NCBI GenBank assembly: GCA_002335605.1
Contig: BEDY01000007.1
Coordinates: forward strand, 806,001-870,000
Direction of reading: 5' to 3'
DNA from: Prillingera fragicola
Lineage: Eukaryota > Basidiomycota > Tremellomycetes > Trichosporonales > Trichosporonaceae
Length of the DNA: 64,000 nucleotides
Shown piece after piece: positions 22,170 to 34,368 of the stretch. Position 1 is the stretch's first letter. Each line of letters starts with the position of its first letter. A model generated the notes under the pieces. The model was not told where the DNA came from. It worked only from the letters and a program-made list of their open reading frames with translations, and made no database searches. Both the position numbers and the translations under genes were made by a program.

Positions 22170-23058
22170 ATGCCCATTCAAGATGCTCTTAGATGTCAAG
22201 ATCGTCTTGGTGAGCACTACCAGACCTCTCAGACTGACAATGCAGTCCCAGACGCACCCTTATCAGCCACACCACTGTTATTAATCGGAACCCCTTTACC
22301 CCCATCGCTGGAAGACGAGATGCTCCTACCACGGCGACTGTCATTCACCCCGTCATTTCTGTCAACATTTGAAGTCGAAGGGGATGCACCCATACCAGGT
22401 GGATACCCTTGTGAGTGGCCCTTCTGTTCCACTCTCCAGATGTGCCCCTACAGCACACAGGGTGGCCTTAACCCTCGGGTCACCCGTTGTTTCTCACTCC
22501 TCTCGCCACATTGTTGACACACAACCAGTCGGCTCCTTCCTAGATCTTTCCAGTCCCACCAACAGCGGTTCCTCCAATACACAGCCTACGCCACCGTCCA
22601 TAGCCCTGCCTTCAACGATCCCCAGTGACGTCGGGAAGAGGACTAGCAGCCACAGTGCGACAGCGTCAGAGCTTGGCGCAGACACGGAAATGCCAGCCGA
22701 CCCACCAACGTGCATTTTTAAGCGGCTCGGTGGGTTGCTGTCACTGCTGGCGGGCACACTAGCAGGATTACCTTGGTATCGCAAAGACATCGAGCCGCCA
22801 TCCGAGTCAAAGGACTTGGACAGCAACCTCCCCTTCGATGATGCGGGACAAACAGCCGACCTCACCCTGCTGCTCGCAATCCAGACACCGCTGCCGCACA
22901 GCCCCACGGCCGCAGTGAGCCCAACGTCCATGTTCCAGCGTTCACTGCCTGGTGCACCGCTGCGTGAACGACGACGGACTGTGCCTCCTCCGCTTGACTT
23001 GAGTGGATCCATGAATGAGGACATGACTCGAGGCCGTTGGAAGGGAAGACTTGGTTGA
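22170..23058 (+). CDS. Ser/Thr/Pro-rich protein, unknown, 3 exons
   Basis: Predicted 244 residues; exons 22170-22209, 22246-22410 and 22529-23058, introns 36 and 118 nt, all phases fit. The protein is mostly low-complexity and disordered, with acidic patches, a short hydrophobic stretch (RLGGLLSLLAGTLAGLPWY) and a basic C-terminus ending GRWKGRLG. The hydrophobic stretch could be an amphipathic or membrane-contacting helix. No catalytic motif or known domain. Because codon bias in this GC-rich genome favours open frames, exon 1 and 2 are less certain than exon 3. Confidence 0.5.
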
Positions 23059-23429
23059 TGGGTCTGTGCAGTGGGGCGAGTGTATTGCGGCCGCTGTGGG
23101 TGCAGGTGTGTGCGCCGGGTGGTGAGTGATGACAACGAGTGATGAATCGTTCATGTTACTGTGAGGTGCCATGCATGGTTAGTGGTCTCGATGAGTAATA
23201 GATGTGCTTGAGAATGATGAGCATAGAGCAGCATCGTGGGTGGCAAACGTTGTCGCATGGTGGGTGGTGGTGGCTTTGACCCGTGGAACCAAACACCTTC
23301 TAGAGGACTGTGCTCTCTTTCCACTCATTGTCCCCTTTCATGCGCTGTTCACACTCTCACTCCACGATACTGTCTTATCCACACATCTCACATCACGAGA
23401 GATAGAGAGCACAGCCTTGCTTCCCCATC
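23059..23429. other. Intergenic, nothing recognised
   Basis: Short spacer between two disordered-protein genes; no feature supported. Confidence 0.5.
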
Positions 23430-25020
23430 ATGGACCGCGTACGCGAACTCTCCCCAGCCACAGGCTACTTTTCCCCGCCACCACGACATGCTCCACCTGC
23501 CCATCGTTCACAACTAGGCCCAAGCCGGCGTCGACAGCCCAAGATGCCCTCCTCCGGTCCAGAAAAGCGACTCTCCTGGTCCCTTCCAGACCAGCACATA
23601 GCAGGTATGCACCCCCTTCGCTGCACAACGCTTACACTCAGCTCCAGAACAAGAAGCCGCACCACTCACAAAGGCCATGCGTCGGCTGTCGCGCGAAATG
23701 ACATGGTTCCCGCGTCTGGCCAGCAGTGCCTCGCTGCTCACCGTCGACGACAACGAGGACGACGACGGGCCATTCACCCCCGACGACGGCCCCGAGCCCA
23801 CGTGGCCACCGGCTCAACCCAAGGCCGTCAACACCCAAGCCGACACCGCTTCAGGCTCGACACGCCCAACATCTCGCGCGTCCCGCAGATCACGCCCTAT
23901 TATTGGCGTGCCGCCCGAATCAGCTCTACTCGCCCAGCCGACACCAGCTTTTGTCGCTGTACACCATGAACTCCGCGCACCGACACCGACGCACGAGCTT
24001 TCCCTTCCCCCGAGCCCGAAAGCCCCGAGCGTCCGCCGGGCCGGCAGCACAGTCGGCGCCACCGTTGCCGTCGGTGCGGTTCTCCCTCTGGCGTCAGTCA
24101 CGGGGATCACGATCGAGACGCGCTTCGCGGCTCAGAAGCGTCTTGCTACTCTTCCGCCGCCACCTGTATCGTGCGACTACTCGATGGTGCCGGGCTCGGG
24201 CGCCGGGGCTGCTGCTTCTGTTTCGGCACTGCCGCCACCCGTTTCCCCGACAATGTCGGCCACGACTATGCCCGACATGACGCCGCGGGTGCTGTTCAGC
24301 TTTCCTCGGCTCGAGTCGGAGGGCAGCGACGTGCCGCCGTCCCCCGTGGTCGACAAGCATAGGTCTGGTAGGTTATGGGGGTGGACCACGTCCACTCTGG
24401 GCAGGATTTTCGGTCCGGCCAAGAAGAACCCGTATCCATCAGCCCAGAACGTGTTCTCGCCACCCGCTGCTGCCAGCCTCCCACATCTGCCGACCACGCC
24501 ACCAAGCTCACCAACAGAGTATACGCCCAACACTCCGCCACCAGTCCGCCGCCGCCCGGTTCTCCGTCGCGCGGCTGCCACAGCTCAGCACATACCACAA
24601 CACATCCCCCAGCCCCAGATGGATCCTCTCGCCGGTGTCCACCCAGTCAGCATTGCCGTAGCCCGCAGCCTGCCTGAAAAGTCGGCTCGCAAGCACCGCT
24701 CGCTAGACTCTCCGCCACCCGTCCCCCTCATCCCAGAGGTCCGCATGGAGAGAAGCCGTCCAGCCCGCCCGGGTTCGAGGACCAGCGCCCGCTCGGCAAG
24801 TATCAGAAGCAGCCATTCTGTTCAAGATGCAGTACGTCCCCCGACGACACTGGCTCCACTGCCTCCCCGTTCGCGGCCTCCTCCTGCATTCGGTGCGAAA
24901 CGCCCGCCCCTGCCGCACTCGACGAGTATGCCGATCATGCGCGCGGCCACGCCCGAGGCGGTTGTCGCGGCGAGGGAGATGGCGGCTAGGGTGCAGGGAA
25001 ATGCAAAGCTGCGCAAGTAG
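23430..25020 (+). CDS. Large Pro/Ser-rich disordered protein, unknown, 2 exons
   Basis: Predicted 515 residues; exons 23430-23604 and 23648-25020 around a 43-nt GTATGC...CCAG intron, phase exact. The N-terminus holds EKRLSWSLPDQHIAEQEA and TKAMRRLSREMTWFPRLAS, two short basic/aromatic motifs that may be interaction or phosphorylation sites (R-x-x-S). The rest is Pro/Ser/Thr/Arg-rich with many PP and SP pairs, and PPPVRRRPVLRR and PPPAFGAKRPPLPHS, possible SH3-ligand sites. The C-terminal 30 residues form a likely helix (EAVVAAREMAARVQ). No folded domain is recognised. A signalling, cytoskeletal or polarity scaffold is one possibility but unproven. Confidence 0.7.
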
Positions 25021-25605
25021 GTGGCATCTAGGAGGAGGATGTTCGGGGAGAAACGATATTTTTAATTTAGACAAACACACTTAACGACCTTCACGAGTTG
25101 ACGTTGTAATGAGTCCACGATGTAACGACAAACGACATGTACACATACCTTGGCTGTTGGAAACTGTTGCCTAAGCAAAGGACAGAACAGCCCAGAGTTG
25201 ACCAGTAGCCTAGGCGACCAGTCGTGAGGGAGAAAGCCAAGCCAAAGTGGCGCGACCATCACCAACCCACTTGCCATCATCACCCGCCCAGCTCGCCATC
25301 CAACGACCTGCTTCCAACGCCAAAAAGATCGTCAATGCATACTAACAGACATCCAAAAGGTCATGACCTCTGGCGAACCGCCGACCTTCTGCGCTAGACA
25401 AAGGACGTTTGTTAAGCATACGCTCTAACCAACGCCTTGGATTTCTGGGGATTTTTTTGTGCCGTGGTCCCTCCGAACGTGATTCTTGCCCTCGTCTTTC
25501 CGTGCATGAAAGAGTGAGACTTTTTGCATATGAATCGTGCACAGAATCATGTTCTTTTGCATTAACCTAGTGCGCTACCACCTACCCTCTCACTCCGCAG
25601 ATAAC
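25021..25605. other. Intergenic, nothing recognised
   Basis: Contains a stretch on the minus strand (about 25360-25450) with a GGTTAGAGC D-arm-like word, but no tRNA could be folded from it (see rejected list). Confidence 0.5.
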
Positions 25606-26671
25606 TCACTCAACAGTCTCGAGACGAAACTGCTTCGCTCCCACTGTGGCAGCGTATCCTTCGCGCTTCAAAGTTTGAACACGTCCTAGCCCGTCCGCCT
25701 GTTGCTGCCAGAGAGGAGCCATTTTTTTGTCCAGAACGTCCGGGAGGGCGGCCTCAAGTCCGACCAAGTCAGTGTCGACGCCCTTGTGGGACAGCCCATT
25801 CACAAGCTTGAAGAGAGCATTAGCCCGTGGGCCACTGCTTCTCATGGGAGCCACCGGGATGAAAGGCTCAAAGATAAGAACGGCTTTTTCAAGCGTTTCA
25901 CAACCACCGGCCACGTCGCAGGGAAAGCTTGGGACGCGGATCTCTTCAGTGTAGCGAATGTTGACCACGACCTTTTTGATCCCCACAGGGAGTGGCCAGC
26001 CACCGCCACCGAACAACGGCAGGTAGTTTTCCACGCTCTTGTGCATGCGGTTGGTGCGAGGGGGAACTGAAACATCGACGAAGACGACGAGGGTGTGCAT
26101 TTGAGGAGGGAGGTTTACATGTCTGTGCTCAACGTATTGCCGTTCACGAGCCGATAATGTCGAGAGTTTGCGTTTCTTTAAAAAAGCTGCTCATGGCATT
26201 ACAGCTTCTATGAAGCTCCCAATCACGGTTGGGGGTACAGGGAGCGCTGGGAGTGAACTGGGGCGAAAAGTGTGGCAGCGCTCCAACCCGAGGCCAGACC
26301 ATGAAAAACGTTGTTGCTGCAAAGTTGGGTTTGGAAATTTCAAGGTGCTGGCACAAAGGAGGCAGAACACGCTTGGCCATTTCCCGTGAGGTGGCTCGAA
26401 GGACCTGCAGGGAGCCGGGTGGTGCGTACTCTAGAATGAGGTCCAGAATCTCGGGGAAGAAGTTGTGATCAATCGTCGTCATGGGCTCGGTGTCAGAGCT
26501 GGTAACGGGCTCCTTGACAGGCTCGGCGGCTTGACCTCCGGGAGAGTGGCGGCCTTCACTGGCGTTGTTGTCAATTCCGGCCAGACCAGAGGGGGAGCTG
26601 ATGACAGGTTGAAGCTCTTGAGCGTCGATTGTGGCACTCTCAGTGGGTTTCTCTGGACCGGGCTCTGCCAT
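25606..26671 (-). CDS. F-box-like family protein, broken or oddly spliced
   Basis: Two open segments of one protein: 26671-26152 ending TLDIIGS, and a downstream frame to 25606 ending FRLETVE. The N-terminal part is disordered and acidic, then HNFFPEILDLILEYAPPGSL with QVLRATSREMAKRV looks like a degenerate F-box/leucine-rich adaptor start. It is homologous along its length to the 34604-35605 gene, whose TLDIIGE and LETVE ends it shares, but about 40 residues after TLDIIG are missing. The two frames could be joined only by a 25-nt GTGAAC...CACAG intron, shorter than any other here, so a deletion with loss of frame is equally likely. The gene is either a pseudogene or a diverged two-exon gene. 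Confidence 0.5.
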
Positions 26672-28500
26672 GGTGGGCTGAAAGAATGATGGGAGGTGAT
26701 CAATGGAGAAGAAGAGGAATGAAGTGCAAGTAGTTAATGAAAGAACCGGAGTGATGAGCTGATGTGACGCGAGCAAGAAGAGCAATGGCTGATACCACAC
26801 ATGCCCCCAATGTGAATTGTGCCATCGAGGGTGTGTGTGTGTGCGGGTAGAGGGAGGTGAGGTGAGAGGCTTCGGGTCCGGCCTCTTTCGCTGTCCAATT
26901 CTTGGCCTCGTAGTATTGGGGGACAGTGTGCTCTATTCTTGATCTTTCCCACTACGTTTGCTGCCCAAATTGCTCAGCGAGGGAAACGGCGTTGGAGACC
27001 CAGTTTGTGCCACTGAGCATGAGTGGCATGGGAACCAGGAGACCGAGCATGTGCCATAGGCAACCATGCGGCCAAGCCTTGGAGTTTAGCAGACTGCTTA
27101 CATTCTGCCTACAAAGGCAGTGTTTGGCATGGCTTATGCATAGCAGGTGAAAGCGTGAGCAAACGCAGATTGATCCAAGTGCCCTCGGTTTTCCACATGC
27201 CGCCCGTCGAGCTCGCCGAACTTTTTATTGTGTTGATCGACCGCGGTGTCAACGTTGATATGGTTTGCGGCATCGGCAACGGCCTTGAGTGCACCTGCTG
27301 CAGTGCTATACTTGCCAGCATTGGTTGCCTCTCGAGAAATCAGGCCGCTTTACCGGGAGTAGGCCGATTTCGTGCTCTTGACAAGGACACGTACGCTGAG
27401 GAGGTTGGATGGGAGCAGATGGCCCGAGAGACGATGAGTACGGAGCAGGCAATACTGGAGACTGGGGAGGTGACTCCGAATGGGAAGGTTTTGAGTCCCT
27501 TGGGTCAAAATCCGGTCCTGGACTGGTGACACTGGTCTTTCACTGTGCCAGCAAACCAAGACAGTCGGCCTGGATGGTTGTGCAGGACGTATCGAAAACG
27601 TCCGTTGTCAAGGCGTCGTCACCATACACCAGAGGTAGGACGGGTGAGGGGTGCTGCCACACAGTCTTGCTAGCCAAGGGTGAGTGACATTCTGGATGAA
27701 AGTGGGGGCCGCCCGAGGACGACGTGGTGGCGGCCGGTTACAGCGGGAGAGCGTGACGATGGGACGCGTTGCCCAGTGGTGTGGGAAGACTTATCGTAGA
27801 ACTAGAGACAATGCCGTGTGACGACAGTGTGTGTCGCAGGGAGCAGCGAGTGTTGTCAAAAAGTGCTGTAGGGATATCGGCAAAGTGGAGTCTCAAGTGC
27901 GACGAGCATTGATCAACCAGTGGAGAGAAGAAGAGAAGTGTGCAGCGAGGTCGTGTGAAAGAGATTCCGAGCTTGGGGTGGTCTGTCAACGTCGCCATTG
28001 ATGACATCTGCATGCAGATGTGCCACGATCTGGCTCATCACTCTCTGCACTTACTCCAAGACACCTCGTGACTCGTGGGAGACCCAAGCAAGAAGGCCTA
28101 CTCGCCGTGGGGGGTACCACACGTCGGGGATGTCTGAGCGTCACTTGGGGGAGGGCAGATGGGGGCCGGCACTCTTGAACGTTTCGGTCCGAGCTGTGTT
28201 TATTCTTGTGCTGGACACAGATGAGAGATTGTGGAGCAGGTGGAGCGTTCATCATTGTGCAAGCATGGGTTGTGCAGTTGGGAAAGATTGGTGGGAGAGA
28301 TGACAAAGGTTTCCCCAATTTGCCACCAGAGACGTGATCTCCCTCGCCTGAAAGTCTTGGTCCATTCTCACTTTGTCATCTTCTTTGTATCTCTCCATCT
28401 CTCTCCATCCCCCTCTAACACACACTAAACTTCTTCTCCTTTCATTTGACCCTTTACCCCTCCCAAACCCCCTTCAGCACCGACAAGCCTTGGACAACAA
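26672..28500. other. Gene-poor region with one family relic
   Basis: No intact gene is supported. The plus-strand relic at 27160-27529 is listed separately; the remainder shows only unrecognised short frames and a GT-rich tract near 26829. Confidence 0.45.
27160..27529 (+). pseudogene. C-terminal relic of the F-box-like family
   Basis: The plus frame ending at 27529 contains VELAELFIVLIDRGVNVDMV and FRALDKDTYAEEVGWEQM, which align in order with the C-terminal thirds of the 25606 and 34604 genes (ALILIRSLVRQHITVDLVVG; VRVLDRDEYAAEVGEEQL). The frame then runs past the family's usual end instead of stopping after LETVE, and no N-terminal half is visible upstream. It is on the opposite strand to its relatives. 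Confidence 0.6.
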
Positions 28501-29690
28501 CACGGACAACTTTGCACACTGACGCCTGACAGTCCTGCGTCCCGACATGGCAGGCAACAGCACCACTCGGTCTGCTGGCCAAAAGAAGAGCACCCGTCAC
28601 CCCGGCACAATCAGCCTCAAGCCACGACTCCACCTAGACACGCTATGTACCCTTTATCCCACCGATCAATCTATCCGTTCCCCTCGACGAGCCTCCTGGT
28701 CGTGCACAAACTGTACCAGACCAAGCGCTCGATTCATGACATGCCTGGCAAAGATTCGCTCCTGCGTATGCTCGCCGAGAGGTCGTGGCTGCGGATTCTG
28801 ATACAAGTGGCGCGTGTACACCTGATACCGACGGCAGGACCCAGACTCGAATCAGCAGAGAACATGCGGCCGCCAGATGTGACACCCTGCATTCATTTCG
28901 CCGAAGAGTTAATCGTTCGCCCAAGCAAGTTTCACATCATTGACGGTAGTCGGATCCATCGCGATGGCATCACATTGTCGGACGCCCAGTGGAAGCAGCG
29001 TGTAGACATGGCATGCGTGGGCTCCCGGTCGCCAGGCCACCAGCGTTGTCTGGAGAACATGGGAATTGCGCTGTCGAGACAGGAGGTTCGTCGAGCGCTA
29101 CGCCGTCGACGGTATACAGCGAGTTGAACGTGTTTGTCACGTTTGCAAGAGCGGGTCGAAGATCGGCCAGAGTGGGAGTGGGCAGGAGGGCGGTCATTGC
29201 GAGAAGAGTGAGATTTCTTGAGTGGAAGAAAATGTTGGGGGTCACTGTCGCAAGAACCGTCGTGGCAGCGTGACACCTCCCTGTCAATTTACGACCATGG
29301 CGAGCAAGTACTTGGGAGAATGTCCTGAGGTTGTCGACACCGAGGGACAGACACCGAGATGCCCTCGTCCCCTCCCGGACGTACCAGGGAGTTTGCGGAG
29401 CTGCAACGCCATTGTCTGCCGAGGAGACCTCAAGATGGGACAGAGCCTTTACTCTACCTGCGTCTCCCGCCAGGTGTGCAAGTTGCTCCATTGACAGCCT
29501 ATACATTGGCACATGCTTGGACCGTGGCCATCCCCGGACTCAGGGCAGGAGCAAGCGCAAAGGTCCGCCTCCAGTGCCCTCATCGCTAGGAGCGTGTGGC
29601 CGGATGTCAGGTACGCGAGAGCCAGGCGACAGATAGTGGTCGGTGGCATCAGCTGGTTGGGGGGGCCAGATCGCTGCGCCGTCATCACCT
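28500..29690. other. Unresolved region with coding-like fragments
   Basis: On the minus strand near 29230-29020 a frame reads FHSRNLTLLAMTALLPTPTL then ADLRPALANVTNTF, resembling a signal peptide and mature N-terminus, but it soon leads to a frame conflict and no complete gene could be built. On the plus strand 29359-29589 is open (76 codons) with no known motif. Treated as uninterpreted. Confidence 0.3.
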
Positions 29691-31820
29691 CGTGTCGGCC
29701 GTCGTCAGCGCCGACGACCCAGAGAACGGCGACGGCCGGGCTGTGTTCATGTGTGACCTCCCGTCCGGATCAATTTTGCAAGACCCCCGAGACCCCAGCA
29801 AGTGTCTGGACCCAGGACCTTCGAGACTCTCGGTCGAAGGGAAGGGGGGTAGTGCATGGTCTTTCGGCACGGTGTTGTCGCTGCCGCCCGCCAACACGTT
29901 TGTCATTGACTACGGTGCAGACGGCAAGTGGGCCGAGCTCAACTCCGGTGCTTCCCACATGCACTCTGCATGGCTAGCCTCCTTTCCAGTGGTCGACGGC
30001 GTGGTCCTCCGCCTGAAGCTCGACCGCTTGGTCACTGCCGAGGACGCGACCACACTGTCCAAGACTCTCCCTGGTTCAGCCATGGTCTTGAGGCGGCGAG
30101 ACCCGGCGTGTGCGAACTGGACGAAGTGGTGGAATGGGACTGCTTCTAGCCGATGCCCGTCCACGGCAGACCGTCGGGCAGGGTGTGGTGGGGCCAGGTC
30201 ATCGCGAAGGAGCGGCCGGGCTCGCTCGGATGAGATTGGACGCACCTCGGCGGTGGTCCTGCAGGACAGCGATGACGATACCACGGAGGGATCCGAGACG
30301 GCGACAAAGCGCGAGCGGGCTCCGCATAGGCGCGAGGGTGGGGGCGGTACTGATAGCTGCTGTCGAGTGGCGTGCAGCAGTCCGGGTGCACCCGAAGAAA
30401 GTGACCGACTCACCCGGGATGTATTGTCCTGGGGGTCCACTCGACAAAGTCGCTGGTTGGCCACTGCGTGGGCTGTTTGTGCTGATTTGGACCGACAGTA
30501 GAATACGGCGCTGCCCTGGTTCGTCTCGGCGCGCAAAGGATGCCATTGAGCGAGCGTACCTTGCAAAGGCTTCGCGCGGCAAGATGGATCGCCGTCGCCA
30601 GCACACGGAGGACGGACGAGTCCGGAACCGTGTCGTCAAGAATTTACGAGCGCTGGTCCAGAAGGGTCATATGTCACACCACTATCGACGACCCCCATTA
30701 ACATCACGGTGTGGCAGATGACGGACGGCAAGCTCTTCAACGCCGAGGCCATGTTGCGTTGCCGTTACCCTCCCCGACACTTGTGTTGGGCATAACAGGC
30801 GCACAAAAGACGCCACACATCATTCAGTGGCTGGTACACAAATTTGTGGAAGGGCCTATACGTGGAACGAGTCTGAGCTCAAAGTGCACATGGGAAAGAA
30901 GACTGAGCCGACTGTCAACGTGTCACTCACACGACGATCGTGAGTCCTACCTCGACTAAGGAGTCCAGAAGCAGCTCCGAAGCATGATCGGATGCTACGA
31001 CGGCGTCGGGGTGGGTGCCTTTCCTGGCGTCCAGAAGACGAGGGTGCTTGCAAATGCTGAAGATGGGTGCCGGAGAGGTGGCCGGCGCAGTGGTCCGGCT
31101 GGGGTGAACGCTACTGGGTGAAGACTGAGGCTCTCCTCGCCAAGTCGGCAATTGTCTTTTCGTGCCCAGTCCCTGGCCCCGTCTGTATCTTGAAGCGCCT
31201 GTTCGAAATCAGCAAAATGAACAAGGCTATCACGTCTCATTCCCATCCAACGGTCTCACAGGGGTTGCATTCCTGGCAAAGACGACGGTTGCCGACTGTT
31301 CCCCAGTCATCCAGGTGAACTGGGCGCAACAAGGTGTCCGAAGTCTGGTCGGATGACATGCTCTTCCAGCTAGAGCCTCCCGCCACGCACCCTCCCGCCA
31401 TCCTCAGCACACACATCGGTGCTACATATCAAGGCAGTCGAACCACGCGGCAGGATCTTCACAGCCCTCTGTGAAGCTCGTCTACCCAACAAGTACACCA
31501 CCGGGATTCCGGCAGCGGCAGCCAATGGCTTCTCTCGAGGGACGCCTTAACATCAGCACCACTACGGCATCATCCTCGCCAGCCCACGTAATTCGGCCAC
31601 GATCTCCACGGCACGGACATGTTGTGCGCAACTGTCCTCAGCCCGACAGGCTCATCGCTATCGGGAAGCAAAGACTCGTACATTTCAATGGTGGGAATAG
31701 TGATTGTCGCAGCTGTCGGCGCTGCCGTCGGCGCTCTTGTCCCCACGGTTGTCGGCGCTGTTATCGGCGCGGTTGTCGGCGCTGTTGTCGGCGACCAACT
31801 ACAGCACTACTCACCCTTTC
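29690..31820 (+). pseudogene. Decayed surface-protein-like gene, unidentified
   Basis: Several plus-strand segments read like one extracellular protein but lie in different frames. They are 29700-30130 (SAWSFGTVLSLPPANTFVID then FPVVDGVVLRLKLDRLV), 30694-30755 (PINITVWQMTDGKLFNAEA), 30755-30950 (VAVTLPDTCVGHN then CGRAYTWNESELKVHMGKK), 31215-31325 (GYHVSFPSNGLTGVAFLAK) and 31619-31797 (SGSKDSYISMVGIVIVAAVG, a Gly-rich membrane-like helix). In-frame stops and shifts separate them near 30230, 30755 and 30953. Very short introns could explain some joins, but no consistent splice chain was found. Likely a frameshifted membrane glycoprotein gene; family unknown. Confidence 0.35.
31714..31795 (+). 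repeat. Imperfect 15-bp GTCGGCGCTGTT-type repeat
   Basis: About five degenerate copies of a 15-bp unit beginning GTCGGCGCT or close variants. In the plus frame they encode alternating Val/Gly/Ala (VGAAVGALVPTVVGAVIGAV), a glycine-zipper-like hydrophobic helix. Confidence 0.7.
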
Positions 31821-32099
31821 CGTCACACCACCCTCATCCCCTCAACGCCACCTCCCACCACTTTCTTTTTTCGTCCACACTATTCTGCGAGGCCTCTATC
31901 CAGCTAGCCATTCTTCCAGCCGGTCCGGCCTCACGTCCGGCGGCTGGGCGGCACATACCTCCCTGGATAGTGGACTTGCAGAATAGTGTCGACGTTTGGC
32001 GCCTCGCCGTCGGCATCCTCCCACTCATTGCTTTACCTCAGCCCAGAACCTCACTCGCTCGTCCAACCCGCACTGTAAGTACACCAAGATGAAGAAGAA

Positions 32100-32531
32100 T
32101 GATGCTTTCCCAGATACATTTCCAGTACAGCACCAAGCGAAGACGGCCACCTACACCACCCGCCTTCTATCGTCAAAGACTCCTTCATCATAATCGTGTA
32201 CACGAGTCTGCAAACGTCAGCCCCCGCGATGACGGGAACAGTCGATGCTCTTAGGGAGTCCTCGAGTGCGGAGTCTACGGGGTCTGGCGGGCACTGGTTC
32301 CAGCCGTGCACAGCGGAGCATGGCCTCCATCGTGCTGCCGGGTCGCATCTGTTCGCCCCCAAGCCTGGTGAGCCGCAATCATGAACACGACGTCTGATGA
32401 GAAACTCGTTGACCCCCACGTGTTGCATGCATTGCAGCCAATTAATTCATCACAACTTGCATCATGGCTCTCAGGCCTCATCATGTCAGCAACTTTTATG
32501 TACAACGCGCACAGTCAACACCTGCGATCAA
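32100..32531. other. Intergenic, nothing recognised
   Basis: Between the decayed surface-protein-like stretch and the stop of the minus-strand acidic-protein gene; no feature supported. Confidence 0.45.
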
Positions 32532-33555
32532 TCACTCCTGCCAGCGAAACTCGCCCATGTAATTTCTGACGCGGGGAATCTCCTTCTCAGCCCGTACTGA
32601 CTGTGAAGCCTTCCACCCTTCAATCATAAGCACACACCGCACAAGCGGCACTTTACGCCAGACCTCTCCGTGCGTGATCAAGAAGTTGTGCCCGCAACGA
32701 ATCTCTCTGTCGCTAGGCCAGCCCTCGCGTACTACCGTGTATTTCGACCCACCCACTCCGTGCCTCTCAGCCTGCCAGCGGCGCACGGTGAGGGCAATCA
32801 GCTCGCCGTCGAGCATGGAGAGACACGAGTTGCGCATGTTGCGGCGGTGTTCCCACGCCGGCTCGGGAATGGTGAACCCAGACATGGAGCCGGAACCCCC
32901 ATAGCTGTGCAGTTCTTCGTGGTCTTCTTCATCGTCCTCGTCGCCTGCGGCCGAGTCCGAGCTTTCACTGTCGCTGCCAGTGTCGAGGTACTGCTGCATC
33001 TCCGCCAGGGTCCTGTCGAGGAGCTCGGGGGAGAAGAGATCGTGCGTGCCTATGTGTGTGGCAGTCGGTTCCTTGTCGCTTTCTTCTTCCCCGTGTTTGG
33101 AAAGGACGGGGAGGCCGGCACAAACATGCTCTTGGAGGATGCCCAGGTAGCCAGAGCTGTCTTCGTCTTCTTCGGGAATGCTCTGCAGAGTACTCGAGAG
33201 CGTGGTCTGGAGAACAATGGTTTCCTTGTCTGTCTCACAGTTCCAGAGATCAAAGAGGCGATAATCGTCCTCCTCAAGGAGAGGGTTGGGGATAAAGTGA
33301 TGAGCGTTGGGCGCGTGTTTGCGTTTGTTGGTGATTACCACTTTGGCACTCCAGGTCGACGAGGCAAGAGGACTGAGGGGGAGGGGCCGATAAAATGGCG
33401 ATAAAACTGAACCGCGCTCGTGTGCCGCGCGGCGAAACGTTTCGCCACTCGCGTTCCAACGATGGGCGGGATGTGCGCAACCGATGACAGTGGCTGAGGC
33501 TGGGTCATCATCAGTAGTGTCAATGAAGAAATGTCTTACCGGCAGTTCTGAACAT
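32532..33555 (-). CDS. Acidic-centre protein, unknown, 2 exons
   Basis: Predicted 327 residues. Exon 1 is only 16 nt (33555-33540, MFRTA plus one base); a 40-nt intron with GTAAGA donor, CTGATGATG branch area and CCAG acceptor leads to exon 2, 33499-32532. Without this intron the long frame has no upstream ATG. The N-terminal 70 residues are basic; the middle is strongly acidic (SSDSAAGDEDDEEDHEELHS); the last 90 residues look folded and basic (WRKVPLVRCVLMIEGW). No known domain. The acidic tract suggests a nuclear or chromatin-related protein, but this is only an inference from composition. Confidence 0.6.
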
Positions 33556-34368
33556 TTCGACCAGTTGGCGGTGTTTCCCCTTCAGACGAGAAGAATGAGA
33601 AGGCAAGATTATTCAGTGGCAAAATGGTATGTATACATGTCTCGCGGCTTCAGTGGTATACATCAGTGTTATTGGACTAGGCCGTGTGCAAATCCCAAGC
33701 ACACGGTTGGGTACTGCGTTGGTGCGAGTGTTGGATGCCAAGAAGCGAAGAAAGCTGAAGAACCACAGCCTGCAAACAAATGCCGAACTATTCCACCGAG
33801 GCACCTCCAACGGCCTCACATTTACTGTCTGTCGGTCCTAAGCAAGCATTATGCTTCTCTTCAAGATTAGGGCAAGGCCAGAGAGTGCATTCTGTTGGTT
33901 GCTACAGTATCTCAACAGGAACCGCCAGTGCTTCCCTTTCTCGCACTGGACGATAATTCTTTCCCTCCCACGCCGGGAGCGAGCACTCAGCAACGGTCCA
34001 AAGCCTTGTCCCAGAAAGAGCACCCACCTCACACAAGCCGTGTGCAGCAGCTGGACAGCTCCAGGGCAAACCTTAGTGCCCAGTGTGCGCTGTGGTTGCA
34101 TATCCGCCGCAGCTTCTCCTGTCCGGTCAGCCCGAGAACACAAGAGAAGCAGGACGGCGGCTGTGTTGCAATTGTGCTAGCTGGAAGATGAAGAGTGCTA
34201 AGAAGAGAGTAGGAGTGTTTGTGACTACTAGCACAGACCAATAGAGATAATGAGAATCAAGTGGGTTGAGACTTGCCAAATGAAGCGAGAACGTGGACAT
34301 GGCACATCACTGTGTCCTGGTTGCATCAGACCCTACGTATGAACATTGCCGCAGCCACCACCTCATAG
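33556..34368. other. Intergenic, nothing recognised
   Basis: Short frames only; no homology to the neighbouring family was seen here. Confidence 0.45.

Noticed and set aside
25360..25450. tRNA-like segment on the minus strand
   Set aside because: A GGTTAGAGC word and a GGTTCGCC word occur at tRNA-like spacing, but no T stem, position-8 T or coherent acceptor stem could be formed.
29596..30501. 301-codon plus frame as an intact gene
   Set aside because: Its second half becomes Arg/Gly/Ser-rich noise while better coding patterns continue in other frames, so it is treated as part of a decayed stretch.
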